Below the pieces are notes generated by a model. It had not been told where the DNA came from. It ran no database searches and saw only the letters and a program-made list of their open reading frames with translations. A stretch of DNA of 64,000 nucleotides from positions 37,085-101,084 of the forward strand of contig JAAZOD010000023.1 of the NCBI GenBank assembly GCA_012797975.1. The letters run 5' to 3'. The position numbers and the translations under genes are program-made. Of the stretch, positions 16,385-25,052 are shown piece by piece. Source of the DNA: Pelolinea sp. (GTDB lineage Bacteria > Chloroflexota > Anaerolineae > Anaerolineales > Anaerolineaceae). How positions within the stretch are numbered: the first letter of the stretch is position 1; every line of letters begins with the position of its first letter.

Positions 16385-19225
16385 ATGACTGCAAAAAACA
16401 CTGCAGATGTTCAACGCGCCGCCGAACAAGACGTGGAGATCACTTGGCATTCTCTTAGCCAGGATGAGGTGCTCGACAAGCTCCAAAGCCCTCTTGAAAA
16501 AGGGCTTTCTTCTCAAGAAGCGACCGCGCGCAAGGAAAAATTTGGCTCCAACGAACTCCAGGAGGGGAAAAAGCGCACTTTCTGGAATATGGTTTGGGAG
16601 CAGTTGAACAATTTCGTCATCATTATGCTGGTGGTGGCTGCCATTATTTCAGCTTTCTTGGGCGAAATTGTGGATGCAAGCGCAATTATTGCGATTGTCA
16701 TTTTGAATACCATCATGGGCGTGGTGCAGGAAAGCCGTGCCGAGCAGGCGTTGGATGCCTTGAAAAAGATGGCAGCGCCGGAGGCCCAGGTGTTGCGCGA
16801 TGGGCATCGTGTTTCCGTCCCGGCCCGCGATCTGGTACCTGGTGATATTGTCTTCCTTGAAGCGGGGAATTTTGTGCCCGCCGATCTGCGCCTTCTGGAG
16901 GCGGTCAATCTCAAGATTGATGAAGCAGCTCTCACCGGCGAATCAGTGCCGGTGGAAAAGAACTCCACGGTTCTGCTGGATGCGGATGCAACACTGGGCG
17001 ATCGTATCAATACTGCTTTCAGCGGAACGGTCGTTTCGTATGGCCGCGGAAAAGGGGTGGTCATCAGCACCGGCATGAATACCCAGATCGGCTTGATCGC
17101 CACCATGCTGCAATCTGTGGAAGAGGAACAAACCCCATTGCAGCAAAAACTGGACCAGCTCGGAAAACTGCTTGGTTATGCTTGTATGGTGATCAGTGCT
17201 GTGGTCTTTGTGGCTGGTTGGCTGCAAGGCGGCGACCTGCTTGAATCGTTCATGGTGGCTGTCAGTTTGGCGATCGCGGCGGTTCCCGAAGGTCTGCCGG
17301 CGGTGGTTACCATCAGTCTGGCGCTGGGGATGCACGAGATGGTCAAACGGCATGCCCTCATCCGCCGCTTGGCCTCGGTTGAAACGCTTGGTTCCGCTAC
17401 GGTGATCTGCTCGGATAAGACCGGCACCCTCACCCAAAACGTGATGACCGTTACCGAAGTATGGACCGATGGGAAGACCGTGAATATCACTGGAACGGGA
17501 TATGTTCCCGAAGGGAACTTTGTTCTGGATGGCAAGAAGGTCGAACTGAACGATATCCCTGCCGTGGCAACCACCCTGTGGGTCGGCAGCGTGAATAATG
17601 ATTCAGAACTGGAAGGAATCGAAGATGAGAACGGCAAGATGAACTACCGCATCGTCGGCGACCCCACCGAAGGTTCCATCCTGGTGGCTGCCGCCAAAGC
17701 GGGCGTGCATGCCGCCGATCTCAAACGGGCTTATCCCCGCGAAGGGGAGATCCCCTTCGACTCCACCCGCAAGCGCATGGTCACCGTGCATGGCATCAAA
17801 GAGGCCTGGAAGAATTCCACCCTGCCCTTCAATGGGAAAGAAAAAACCAGTTCCTATGTCATCGCGGTGAAGGGCGCCCCCGATGTGGTGTTGAAACTTT
17901 GCGATCGTTATCAGAAAGCTGATAATACGACAGAGAAATTGGATGACGCCGCGCGCCAGCGCATTCTGAAGGCGAACGATGGCATGACCCAGAAGGCCCT
18001 GCGTGTGCTGGGTATGGCGTATCGTGTGGTATCTGCCAAACCCGAAGACGTGGATAGCGATCATTTGGAAAAAGATCTGGTCTTTGCCGGTCTGGTGGGC
18101 ATGATCGACCCGGCCCGCGAGGAAGTGAAACCTGCCCTCGTGAAAGCCATTGGGGCCGGCATCCGCACCATCATGATCACCGGTGATTATCCCAACACGG
18201 CCAAAGCCATTGCCGAAAGTATTGGCTTGCTGCAGCCTGGGCATCGTGTGGTCACCGGGGCTGATATTGAGGCCTTTAGCGATGAACAGTTGCAGGAAGA
18301 GGTGAAAACCATCGATGTGTTCGCCCGCGTATCCCCGGAGCATAAGATGCGCATTGTCAACGCCCTGCGCGCCAATGGCGAAACGGTTGCCATGACCGGG
18401 GATGGCGTGAATGACGCGCCTGCCATCAAGACCGCCGATATCGGCGTTGCCATGGGCATCACCGGCACCGATGTGGCCAAGCAAACGGCGGATATGGTGC
18501 TGACGGATGATAACTATGCCAGCATCGTGTCGGCAGTGGAACAGGGCCGCATCATTTACAGCAATATCCGCAAGTTCGTGTACTACCTGATTTCCTGCAA
18601 TATTTCAGAGATCATGATCATCTTCCTGCCCACCATCCTCGGAAAATGGATGTTCCCCTTTGCCGCTGCCACCATGGCGGTCTCTTCGCCGCTGAAACCC
18701 ATCCAGCTGCTGTGGTTGAACCTGGTGACGGATGGTGCTCCGGCTCTGGCGTTGGGCACCGAAAAGGGTGACCCTGACATCATGGACCAGGCGCCGCGCC
18801 CCAAGAAGGAACCCATCATCAATCGTTTCATGCTGATGGGCATTGCCATTCAAACCGTTGCCATTACCTCTGCGACCCTCATCGCATATTCCCTCGGGCT
18901 GCGCATGGGCAATCAGCAGACCGCGGAAACCATGGCGTTCGTCACGCTCTCGCTTTCCGAACTGCTGCGCGCCTATACTGCTCGCTCGGAGCGCTACCCG
19001 CTCTTGAAGATGGGCGTGTTCAAGAACAAATGGATGAACCTGGCCGTGCTGGCTTCCGTTGCGCTGGTCATGGCGGTCATTTATATCCCTGGCTTGAATA
19101 TCGTCTTCGATACCGTTCCCTTAACGCTGGTGGAATGGGAAGAGATTATTCCGCTGCTGCTCCTGCCCTCTGTGGCGGCTGAAGTGGTGAAATATATTGT
19201 CTCTGGGAAAAAGAAGGCAGCATAA
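16385..19225 (+). CDS. P-type ATPase, calcium (SERCA/PMR1) type
   Basis: ATP-driven cation exporter in the cytoplasmic membrane, 946 residues. PEGLP at residues 301-305 in helix 4 is the ion-site motif typical of Ca2+ pumps of type P2[12 protein letters not shown] carries the phosphorylated Asp344, the nucleotide domain has KGAPD, and [13 protein letters not shown] (about 670) is the hinge. An N-terminal cation-ATPase domain ([13 protein letters not shown]) and a C-terminal four-helix domain frame the core. ATG 16385 has ATAGGAGA upstream; the frame is open further back into glgC but without a ribosome site. Mn2+ is an alternative ion. It ends at a strong terminator shared with rnhB. Confidence 0.93.
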   Translation: MTAKNTADVQRAAEQDVEITWHSLSQDEVLDKLQSPLEKGLSSQEATARKEKFGSNELQEGKKRTFWNMVWEQLNNFVIIMLVVAAIISAFLGEIVDASAIIAIVILNTIMGVVQESRAEQALDALKKMAAPEAQVLRDGHRVSVPARDLVPGDIVFLEAGNFVPADLRLLEAVNLKIDEAALTGESVPVEKNSTVLLDADATLGDRINTAFSGTVVSYGRGKGVVISTGMNTQIGLIATMLQSVEEEQTPLQQKLDQLGKLLGYACMVISAVVFVAGWLQGGDLLESFMVAVSLAIAAVPEGLPAVVTISLALGMHEMVKRHALIRRLASVETLGSATVICSDKTGTLTQNVMTVTEVWTDGKTVNITGTGYVPEGNFVLDGKKVELNDIPAVATTLWVGSVNNDSELEGIEDENGKMNYRIVGDPTEGSILVAAAKAGVHAADLKRAYPREGEIPFDSTRKRMVTVHGIKEAWKNSTLPFNGKEKTSSYVIAVKGAPDVVLKLCDRYQKADNTTEKLDDAARQRILKANDGMTQKALRVLGMAYRVVSAKPEDVDSDHLEKDLVFAGLVGMIDPAREEVKPALVKAIGAGIRTIMITGDYPNTAKAIAESIGLLQPGHRVVTGADIEAFSDEQLQEEVKTIDVFARVSPEHKMRIVNALRANGETVAMTGDGVNDAPAIKTADIGVAMGITGTDVAKQTADMVLTDDNYASIVSAVEQGRIIYSNIRKFVYYLISCNISEIMIIFLPTILGKWMFPFAAATMAVSSPLKPIQLLWLNLVTDGAPALALGTEKGDPDIMDQAPRPKKEPIINRFMLMGIAIQTVAITSATLIAYSLGLRMGNQQTAETMAFVTLSLSELLRAYTARSERYPLLKMGVFKNKWMNLAVLASVALVMAVIYIPGLNIVFDTVPLTLVEWEEIIPLLLLPSVAAEVVKYIVSGKKKAA

Positions 19226-19245
19226 AGAATTTGCTGGTAAACGAA

Positions 19246-19275
19246 AAGAAGCGCAAACCCTGCGCTTCTTTTTTT
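19246..19275. terminator. Terminator between the P-type ATPase and rnhB
   Basis: AAGAAGCGCA (19246-19255) pairs with TGCGCTTCTT (19261-19270) around AACCC, followed by TTTTT; it lies at the meeting point of two convergent genes and abuts the rnhB stop codon. Confidence 0.88.
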
Positions 19276-19924
19276 ATGGCATGCGCAAGGAATGCATGGG
19301 CTCAAAGCTGATGCGGTGCATCGCGCACAGCCCCGCTGTTTGCAGGATGGCGCGGTGGAAAGCGGTGCCGTACCCTTTATGCCTGGCGAACCCGTATTGC
19401 GGATACTGGGAATCCATTTCGAGCATGTACGCATCACGGGCGGTCTTGGCCAGGATGGAAGCGGCGGCGATGCTCAAGCATCGTGCGTCCCCCTTTGGCA
19501 GGCACACCTGCGGCAGGTCGCTTTCTTTTAAACGGACATAATCGATCAACAGGTGATCGGCCTTGTAATGCAGCTGGTTCAGTGCGCGCAGCATGGCGTT
19601 GCGTGTGGCGGCGGAGATGCCCAGCTCATCGATCTCCTGGTTGCTGGCACAACCGACCGCCCAGGCGATGCTGGACGATTGGATGCAGCCCCTCCAGCGC
19701 TCGCGCTGCAGCGGGGTCATTTTTTTGGAATCCTTCACTCCGTGCAGCAGTTGCAGGATGTGTTCATCGCATGGCAGGATGACCGCTGCGGCGTACACTG
19801 GCCCGGCCCAGGCGCCCCGCCCGGCCTCATCCAGCCCGGCAACGCAAGTATAACCCTGCTGCCAGAGCTGTTTTTCGATCTCGATGTCCGGATGGCGGGG
19901 GGTGGGAGCGGCTTTACGCACCAT
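19274..19924 (-). CDS. rnhB: Ribonuclease HII
   Basis: Removes ribonucleotides and RNA primers from DNA-RNA hybrids. The 216-residue enzyme has LDEAGRGAWAGPV with Asp32-Glu33, GVKDSKKMTP, the third acidic residue Asp128 in LLIDYVRL, and the family motif HKGYGTAFH near the C-terminus. All catalytic carboxylates are present. Its first 11 bases overlap the end of the upstream glycosyltransferase gene, so the two are cotranscribed from the minus strand. Confidence 0.95.
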   Translation of the reverse strand: MVRKAAPTPRHPDIEIEKQLWQQGYTCVAGLDEAGRGAWAGPVYAAAVILPCDEHILQLLHGVKDSKKMTPLQRERWRGCIQSSSIAWAVGCASNQEIDELGISAATRNAMLRALNQLHYKADHLLIDYVRLKESDLPQVCLPKGDARCLSIAAASILAKTARDAYMLEMDSQYPQYGFARHKGYGTAFHRAILQTAGLCAMHRISFEPMHSLRMP

Positions 19925-20639
19925 ATTCTTTGCGAATGGCTTTCCAGCGGATGCGGATCAGGTCGCCCGCCATGTGCAGCGAATCGCGCAGGAATCTCAC
20001 TTTGCTGTGCGCGTCGAAATGCCAGTGGATGGGCACTTCGCGGATGGTATAGCCAAAATGCTTTGCCAGGAAGAGCACCTCCACGTCAAAGGTCCAGCCC
20101 TCAATGGTTTGCAGCGGAAAGAGATGTGCGGCGGCTTTGGCGCTGAAGCACTTGAAGCCGCACTGCGTATCCTGCAGGCCGGGCAGCGCCATGAACTTGA
20201 CGAAGCTGTTGAACACGCGCCCGATGAAATGGCGGTAGGCCGGTTCCCCGATGCGCTGCGCGCCGGGCGCTTCGCGCGAACCGATGGCGATGTCGCAATT
20301 TTCCAGAATGGGCGGGATGAAATGGTTCACTTCCTCGATGGGCATGGAGAGGTCGGCATCGCAGATGAAGCGGTACTCTCCTTGCGCGGCCAGCATGCCG
20401 GTCTTCACCGCAATGCCCTTGCCGCGTTCTTCGATGTGCAGCGCGCGAAAGAGGGGATTCTTCTGTGCGAAATCCTGGGCGATGGCATAGGTGCGGTCGC
20501 TGCTGCCGTTCTCCACGATCAGCACTTCGGCGCGGTAAGCTTGCCGGGCGAGAAAACCGGCGATCTTTTCCAGACTGCCCGGCAGGCGCGTCTCTTCGTT
20601 ATACGCGGGAATGATGATGGAGAGGAAGGGCTTGTTCAT
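19914..20639 (-). CDS. GT2 glycosyltransferase, dolichyl/polyprenyl-phosphate hexosyltransferase type
   Basis: A 241-residue family-2 glycosyltransferase. SIIIPAYNEETRLPGSL begins the GT-A fold, ICDADLS has the nucleotide-sugar-binding Asp94 and Asp96, and GSREAPGAQR then TQCGFKCF resemble ALG5/DPM1 enzymes that move glucose or mannose to a polyprenyl phosphate on the cytoplasmic side. No C-terminal membrane helices are present. The start is ATG at 20639; an in-frame TTG at 20681 lies upstream of a promoter and is unlikely. No Shine-Dalgarno sequence precedes the ATG, and the -10 box is only ten bases away. Confidence 0.87.
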   Translation of the reverse strand: MNKPFLSIIIPAYNEETRLPGSLEKIAGFLARQAYRAEVLIVENGSSDRTYAIAQDFAQKNPLFRALHIEERGKGIAVKTGMLAAQGEYRFICDADLSMPIEEVNHFIPPILENCDIAIGSREAPGAQRIGEPAYRHFIGRVFNSFVKFMALPGLQDTQCGFKCFSAKAAAHLFPLQTIEGWTFDVEVLFLAKHFGYTIREVPIHWHFDAHSKVRFLRDSLHMAGDLIRIRWKAIRKEYGA

Positions 20640-20649
20640 GCTAAGGGAT

Positions 20650-20678
20650 ATTATACGAGCAATGGGTAAGCTATCCAA
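20650..20678 (-). promoter_or_regulatory. Promoter of the GT2-rnhB transcript with a very short leader
   Basis: On the minus strand TTGGAT (20673-20678), 17 bases, TATAAT (20650-20655). The predicted start is about four bases before the ATG at 20639, so the message is close to leaderless. Confidence 0.6.
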
Positions 20679-20706
20679 CAAAATATACTAGGATATCTGT
20701 ATATTA

Positions 20707-20736
20707 TTGATTTCTAGATTGTGTATAAAGTACAAT
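20707..20736 (+). promoter_or_regulatory. Putative promoter of the AT-rich island genes
   Basis: TTGATT (20707-20712), 18 bases, TACAAT (20731-20736), in AT-rich DNA upstream of the 2H phosphoesterase gene. Confidence 0.5.
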
Positions 20737-20827
20737 TGAAATATATAAAGGTCAGTATTAGTAGTATTTTCCCCTTGAAACTGTTTAATGGTCAAAAAAC
20801 AAATAAATTGGAAGTCGAGGTGAAAAT

Positions 20828-21385
20828 ATGGGGTTTGCTGTTGAAATGTATTTTGATGAAAAGTCGACACAAATCATTCAAAGTATATGGCAAAATATTG
20901 GCTCGATCAATCTCAAAATTAACGCTTCACCTCATATCACCTTAAGCCTTCACGAGAAGATGGACATCGAGTATTTTAAGCAAATTCTAGAAACGTTTAC
21001 ATCCCAACATCAAAAAATACCCATCAACATATCATCAATCTCAATATTCTTAGCAGAAGAAGGTATTATCTTCCTTGCCCCAGTAGTGACAGAACCATTA
21101 CTTAATCTTCACAAAGAATTTCATCATCTGCTTAAAACCTCTGAAATAGAAACCGACGATAACTACAAACCAGGAAATTGGGTTCCTCACTGCACTCTGG
21201 ACATGGAACTTGGAAAAGTTGATCTTCAATGGAAATTTATGATCTGTCGGGATTTGGAAAAGATGAGAGATGCAACCTTGGAATCCATTGGGCTAGTCTA
21301 TTTTAGACCGGTTACAGAATATTTTCGGTTTTCATTACAATCAGTGTCTCCATCATTAGTGGAGAAGTATATCCCAGAGGGTTAG
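20828..21385 (+). CDS. 2H phosphoesterase, 2'-5' RNA ligase-like
   Basis: A 185-residue protein with two H-x-T motifs, PHITLSL near residue 35 and PHCTLDM near residue 121, the paired catalytic histidines of the 2H phosphoesterase superfamily. Relatives hydrolyse cyclic 2',3' or 1'',2'' phosphates or join 2'-5' RNA ends. GAGGTGA precedes ATG 20828. Codon use is clearly more AT-rich than in flanking genes. It is followed after 3 bases by a methyltransferase gene in the same transcript. Which cyclic phosphate it acts on cannot be told from the sequence. Confidence 0.8.
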   Translation: MGFAVEMYFDEKSTQIIQSIWQNIGSINLKINASPHITLSLHEKMDIEYFKQILETFTSQHQKIPINISSISIFLAEEGIIFLAPVVTEPLLNLHKEFHHLLKTSEIETDDNYKPGNWVPHCTLDMELGKVDLQWKFMICRDLEKMRDATLESIGLVYFRPVTEYFRFSLQSVSPSLVEKYIPEG

Positions 21386-21388
21386 TTC

Positions 21389-22159
21389 ATGCCGAAAATA
21401 AACAGTTTTAGTGCTTTCGCCAGTTATTATGATCTGTTTGAACTGAAATCCAGCTCGATGTATTCCTTTGTTTTAAATGTTTTGGAGGATTATTTTACGC
21501 GGTATGGCGTAAACACTGTTCTTGATATGGCATGCGGAACTGGGGCTCAAACGATCCCTCTCGCGAAAAAGGGATATCACGTGACTGCTTGTGATTCCAG
21601 TTCAGAAATGCTTCAAATTGCGCAGCAAAAAGCCAAAGGTATTAAGATCAAATTTTATCAATGTGATATGCAAAATTCACATAAGGGTGTGTATGATGCA
21701 ATAATAGCAATCTTGAATTCCATTAGTTACTTAAGCCGAGAGGATTTTCTTATGACATTGAAGAATAAGAAAGATAACATTAGAGACGGTGGATTATTCA
21801 TCTTTGATATAACAAATCTTGATGCTGTGAAAGCAGGTGTTTTTGTTGAAGGCAAACTGATTGATACCGCTGGAGAATATCAAGGATTAAAATTCGTACG
21901 TTTCACCCAATCCACTATAGATATTGCTTTGGGGCTGATGGTGACACATTGGGAATCTTTTATTCAACAAGATTTTCAGCACATGAAAAGATTCTCTGGA
22001 ACATGGTATCGGCAAATTTATTGTCTTGATGAATTAGAGCAAATATTATTTGATAACGGTTTTCACGTGATCAAATATTTAGAGAGGAATGGTGCTTCTT
22101 TTAATAAAACCCAGAGTTACTCTGTTTTGGTTATTGCAGAAAAATTCAACAGACCATAA
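21389..22159 (+). CDS. Class I SAM-dependent methyltransferase
   Basis: A 256-residue methyltransferase. VLDMACGTGAQTIPLA (about residues 47-62) is motif I for S-adenosylmethionine binding, ACDSSSEML is motif II with the acidic residue that binds the ribose, and GGLFIFDI is the post-beta5 segment. The substrate domain is not recognisable, so small-molecule, RNA or protein methylation are all open. It follows the 2H phosphoesterase by 3 bases and shares its AT-rich composition, which differs from the surrounding genome. Confidence 0.85.
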   Translation: MPKINSFSAFASYYDLFELKSSSMYSFVLNVLEDYFTRYGVNTVLDMACGTGAQTIPLAKKGYHVTACDSSSEMLQIAQQKAKGIKIKFYQCDMQNSHKGVYDAIIAILNSISYLSREDFLMTLKNKKDNIRDGGLFIFDITNLDAVKAGVFVEGKLIDTAGEYQGLKFVRFTQSTIDIALGLMVTHWESFIQQDFQHMKRFSGTWYRQIYCLDELEQILFDNGFHVIKYLERNGASFNKTQSYSVLVIAEKFNRP

Positions 22160-22471
22160 AGGTAATGTTCAAGTCATTGAAAATCTCAATATATCGATGT
22201 GGACGTTTACACTTAATCGTGTTTTTTATATCACTTCTGCTCATCGAAATATTTACTTACGAAATCAAATAGGTGTTGATAATCAATGCGTAATAATCGT
22301 TAAGTAAAAATTTCAACCAGTGACACAGGTTTATAACTAATAGAATATAGAGTATGCACTCTGATGGTAATTTTTCGGGTTTTCGGCGATATTAGGATGT
22401 TTCAAAAGTTCGTATAATTGTTGGAAAGAGCACTCGTTATAGAAAACATTTCTTTATCAAAGGGAGGAAGT
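22160..22471. other. AT-rich intergenic stretch inside the island
   Basis: No gene is visible here. The only open frames are short, lack ribosome sites and overlap the methyltransferase end. A TATAAT at 22413-22418 could be the -10 box of the Nudix gene, although a good -35 is not seen. Confidence 0.5.
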
Positions 22472-23050
22472 ATGAGTCCTAAAGAACTACGGGTGTGGGA
22501 AACCGTTTCGAAAAGAACTATCCTCAAATCCGGTAAATTTTTAACAGTTGAAAATCATATCATAAAACTTCCTAGTGGGCAGGTAATCTCCGATTGGCCA
22601 TGGATTATTATTCCAAGTGCTGCTATTGTCCTTGCGGTGACGGAAAACGATGAATTTCTTTGCTTTCGCCAAACAAAATATGCAGTGGAAGGAACAACGT
22701 TAGCCCCGGTTGGTGGCATGCTTGAGCCAGATGAAAAACCACTGGATGCAGCAAAAAGAGAACTACTTGAAGAGACTGGCTACGAATCAGCACATTGGAT
22801 TAGTTTTGGAAGTTACATTCTGGATCCCAATCGAGGTATAGCAACCATGTATTTATTTTTGGCTCTGAAGGCAAAACAAGTAACCGAACCTAATAGTGAT
22901 GACCTGGAAGATCAGGAATTATTGCTTCTCAGCCAAAATGAAATTGAAGATGCGTTGAAGTCAGGGGAATTCAAGATATTAGCATGGTCGGCAGTTGTCT
23001 CAATGTCTTTAAATTACATAACTGATTCCAAAAACCATGGAATGCTTTAA
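22472..23050 (+). CDS. Nudix hydrolase, ADP-ribose pyrophosphatase-like
   Basis: A 192-residue Nudix enzyme. The Nudix box is complete: GGMLEPDEKPLDAAKREL then LEETGYE, near residues 85-110. The surrounding WPWIIIPSAAIVLAV and the box-following ILDPNRGIATMYLFLA resemble ADP-ribose pyrophosphatases (NudF-like), which split ADP-ribose to AMP and ribose-5-phosphate. ATG 22472 has GGGAGGAAG upstream. It is the third gene of the AT-rich island and lies 65 bases from the tRNA-Pro gene. Another dinucleoside or nucleotide-sugar substrate is possible. Confidence 0.85.
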   Translation: MSPKELRVWETVSKRTILKSGKFLTVENHIIKLPSGQVISDWPWIIIPSAAIVLAVTENDEFLCFRQTKYAVEGTTLAPVGGMLEPDEKPLDAAKRELLEETGYESAHWISFGSYILDPNRGIATMYLFLALKAKQVTEPNSDDLEDQELLLLSQNEIEDALKSGEFKILAWSAVVSMSLNYITDSKNHGML

Positions 23051-23115
23051 AAAGCATCTACTCTTCGTATTTCAATACAATAAGGGGAATACAATTGTTC
23101 TGTGATAATTACAGG

Positions 23116-23188
23116 TCGGGGTGGGCGGACTTGAACCGCCGACCTCTGCGTCCCAAACGCAGCGCGCTTCCAACTGCGCTACACCCCG
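23116..23188 (-). tRNA. tRNA-Pro (TGG)
   Basis: On the minus strand the acceptor arms CGGGGTG (23188-23182) and CACCCCG pair perfectly, with discriminator A at 23116. The D arm GCGC/GCGC, anticodon stem CTGCG/CGCAG with loop TTTGGGA (anticodon TGG) and the T arm GGCGG TTCAAGT CCGCC are intact. CCA is not encoded. Its 3' end faces the AT-rich island. Confidence 0.95.
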
Positions 23189-23242
23189 GCGCATGAAGTA
23201 TAATCTGAGAACACTTCAACCGTCAAGGAGTGCCGCTCGCGC

Positions 23243-24151
23243 ATGCGCAAACCGCTTTTTTTAACCTGCAACCTGCGTTTTTCTTTCTTCCTGCTCGCAT
23301 TCCTGCTTCTCGGCTGCCAGCCGGCTGCGGCTGTGCTTGAAGAACCTTCCCCACTGCCTACCGCCGCCCTTGCTCCAACCGCTACTTCTTCCTCCGTGCT
23401 CCGGTTGGAAGAAAAGGATGGTGCCGGATCACAGACTTTGTGCGAGGAGGGCGGCACCATCCAAATCCTTTCGCTTGATTCGGAACTGCTCCAGGATGTT
23501 ATGCAGTTCGCAGTCTATTTCCCGCCCTGCTACCGCGCGGATGCAGCGCAGGCTTACCCTGTCATTTACCTGCTGCACGGGCAATGGCAGAACATCGACC
23601 TGTGGCAAAGTATCGGTCTTCAAGCCGCGGCGGATGATCTCATTCTCCAGCAGCACCGCCGGCCGTTTTTGATCATTATGCCCTACGAGGAATATTATTT
23701 CCGCTCTATGCAGAATAATCGTTTCCCCGACGCCATCCTGCAGGAGCTGCTGCCCTGGGTGGAAGAAAACCTTTCGGCTTGTGCCGAACGTGATTGCCGC
23801 GCCGTCGGTGGCATCTCGCGCGGTGCGGCCTGGGCGGTGCGTCTGGCTTTTCAAAACCCGGGCGTCTTCGGAACGCTGGGCGCGCACAGCCTGCCTGTAT
23901 CGCAGGAAGATCTGCAAGACCTGCCTGATTGGGTGGATGCTGCACATGAAGATATGCTGCCGCGCATCTATGCGGATGTGGGCAGCAGCGACCCGGCTGT
24001 CAAAGATGCTTCGGCTTTTGACCAGGTGCTCAATGCGTTGGGCGTGGCGCACGAATGGCATCTGTATGCAGGGCGCCATAATGAAGAATACTGGCAGCAG
24101 CATCTGCCGGATTATCTGAGCTGGTATACTCGCAACTGGATGGAGGAATGA
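23243..24151 (+). CDS. Lipoprotein esterase, alpha/beta-hydrolase (first of a tandem pair)
   Basis: A 302-residue exported esterase of the esterase-D/enterochelin-esterase-like alpha/beta-hydrolase group. The signal peptide ends in a lipobox with Cys25, followed by a Pro/Thr-rich linker. VIYLLHGQW is the oxyanion-hole strand, GGISRGAA holds nucleophile Ser192, an Asp lies in ADVGSSDP and the catalytic His is in AGRHNEEYW. Cysteines in CPPC/ACAERDC-type positions may form disulfides, which fits an extracytoplasmic location. A closely similar gene follows 10 bases downstream. The natural ester or amide substrate is unknown. Confidence 0.82.
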   Translation: MRKPLFLTCNLRFSFFLLAFLLLGCQPAAAVLEEPSPLPTAALAPTATSSSVLRLEEKDGAGSQTLCEEGGTIQILSLDSELLQDVMQFAVYFPPCYRADAAQAYPVIYLLHGQWQNIDLWQSIGLQAAADDLILQQHRRPFLIIMPYEEYYFRSMQNNRFPDAILQELLPWVEENLSACAERDCRAVGGISRGAAWAVRLAFQNPGVFGTLGAHSLPVSQEDLQDLPDWVDAAHEDMLPRIYADVGSSDPAVKDASAFDQVLNALGVAHEWHLYAGRHNEEYWQQHLPDYLSWYTRNWMEE

Positions 24152-24161
24152 GAATAGAAAG

Positions 24162-25052
24162 ATGATCGAGAACAGGAAACATTGTCGCGCTGTCTTTGGG
24201 CTGCTGCTGGGCGTGCTTCTGATGGCTTGTGCTGCCGGGGCTCCGGCAGCGACTGCTGCAACGCAGCCCAGCGCGACCCTTGCTCCCACACAGGAACTTC
24301 CCACCCCTACTGCTATCCCCGCGGGCTGCACCGAAACGCAAGGGCATTTTGAATATCAGGAGATCCAGACCACGCTGATGACCCATCCGCTTTCTTTCCG
24401 GGTATATCTGCCGGTGTGCTATGATGCGCAGGGGGAGTATGAGTACCCGGTGCTGTATTTCCTGCATGGCCAGAGTTTTAACGACGACCAGTGGGACCGC
24501 CTGGGTGCGGATGAGGCGCTCGACCGCCTTGTTCTGGCCGGGGAAGTGGTGCCTTTTATCATCGTCATGCCCAAGGAATCGGATTACATGTCCAACCAGT
24601 GGGATTCGAAATATGGCCCGGCCATCGCGGAAGAGCTGACCGTTTGGGTTGATGAACATTATCATACCTGTGCGGAACGTCAATGCCGCGCCATCGGGGG
24701 TCTCTCTCGCGGAGCCGCTTGGGCTATGCGTACCGGGCTGATCTACTGGGAAACCTTCGGCACCATCGGCACCCACAGTCTGGCGCCCTTCCGTGGCGAC
24801 TTTAACGAAGCTCCCTCCTGGTTTAAAAAGATCCCCGAAGATCAACTGCCGCGCATCTGGATCGATATCGGAGTCCTGGATGTCAATCTGGATGCCGCCA
24901 ATACCTTTGAAGTGCGGCTGACCAAATACCGCATGCCTCATGAGTGGCATATCTTCCTGGGCACTCACAATGAAGATTACTGGCAGTCGCACGTGGAAGA
25001 GTACCTGCGTTGGTATGCGGAAGCATGGAAGGATAGGAACCCATCATCATGA
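24162..25052 (+). CDS. Lipoprotein esterase, alpha/beta-hydrolase (second of a tandem pair)
   Basis: A 296-residue paralog of the preceding protein. The lipobox Cys is residue 23, then an Ala/Thr/Pro linker. VLYFLHGQSF, GGLSRGAAWAMR with nucleophile Ser182, and GTHNEDYW with the likely catalytic His match the first copy in order and spacing. The segment CAERQCRAIGGLSRGA is almost the same in both. The pair looks like a tandem duplication that kept the catalytic core and diverged in the loops. Its stop codon overlaps the ccmF start (ATGA), so ccmF is translated from the same message. Confidence 0.82.
   Translation: MIENRKHCRAVFGLLLGVLLMACAAGAPAATAATQPSATLAPTQELPTPTAIPAGCTETQGHFEYQEIQTTLMTHPLSFRVYLPVCYDAQGEYEYPVLYFLHGQSFNDDQWDRLGADEALDRLVLAGEVVPFIIVMPKESDYMSNQWDSKYGPAIAEELTVWVDEHYHTCAERQCRAIGGLSRGAAWAMRTGLIYWETFGTIGTHSLAPFRGDFNEAPSWFKKIPEDQLPRIWIDIGVLDVNLDAANTFEVRLTKYRMPHEWHIFLGTHNEDYWQSHVEEYLRWYAEAWKDRNPSS

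Noticed and set aside
17603..18484. A 293-codon minus-strand open frame inside the P-type ATPase gene
   Set aside because: It is opposite strongly conserved ATPase motifs (KGAPD, TGDGVND) and is rich in Gly and His only because of that.
22089..22307. A 72-codon frame after the methyltransferase
   Set aside because: It starts inside the methyltransferase gene, has no ribosome site, and lies in AT-rich spacer DNA.
20640..23190. Direct repeat of the tRNA-Pro 3' end marking an integrated element
   Set aside because: I looked for the tRNA 3' sequence near 20640-20710 and found no copy, and no integrase is encoded, so no attachment sites are annotated.
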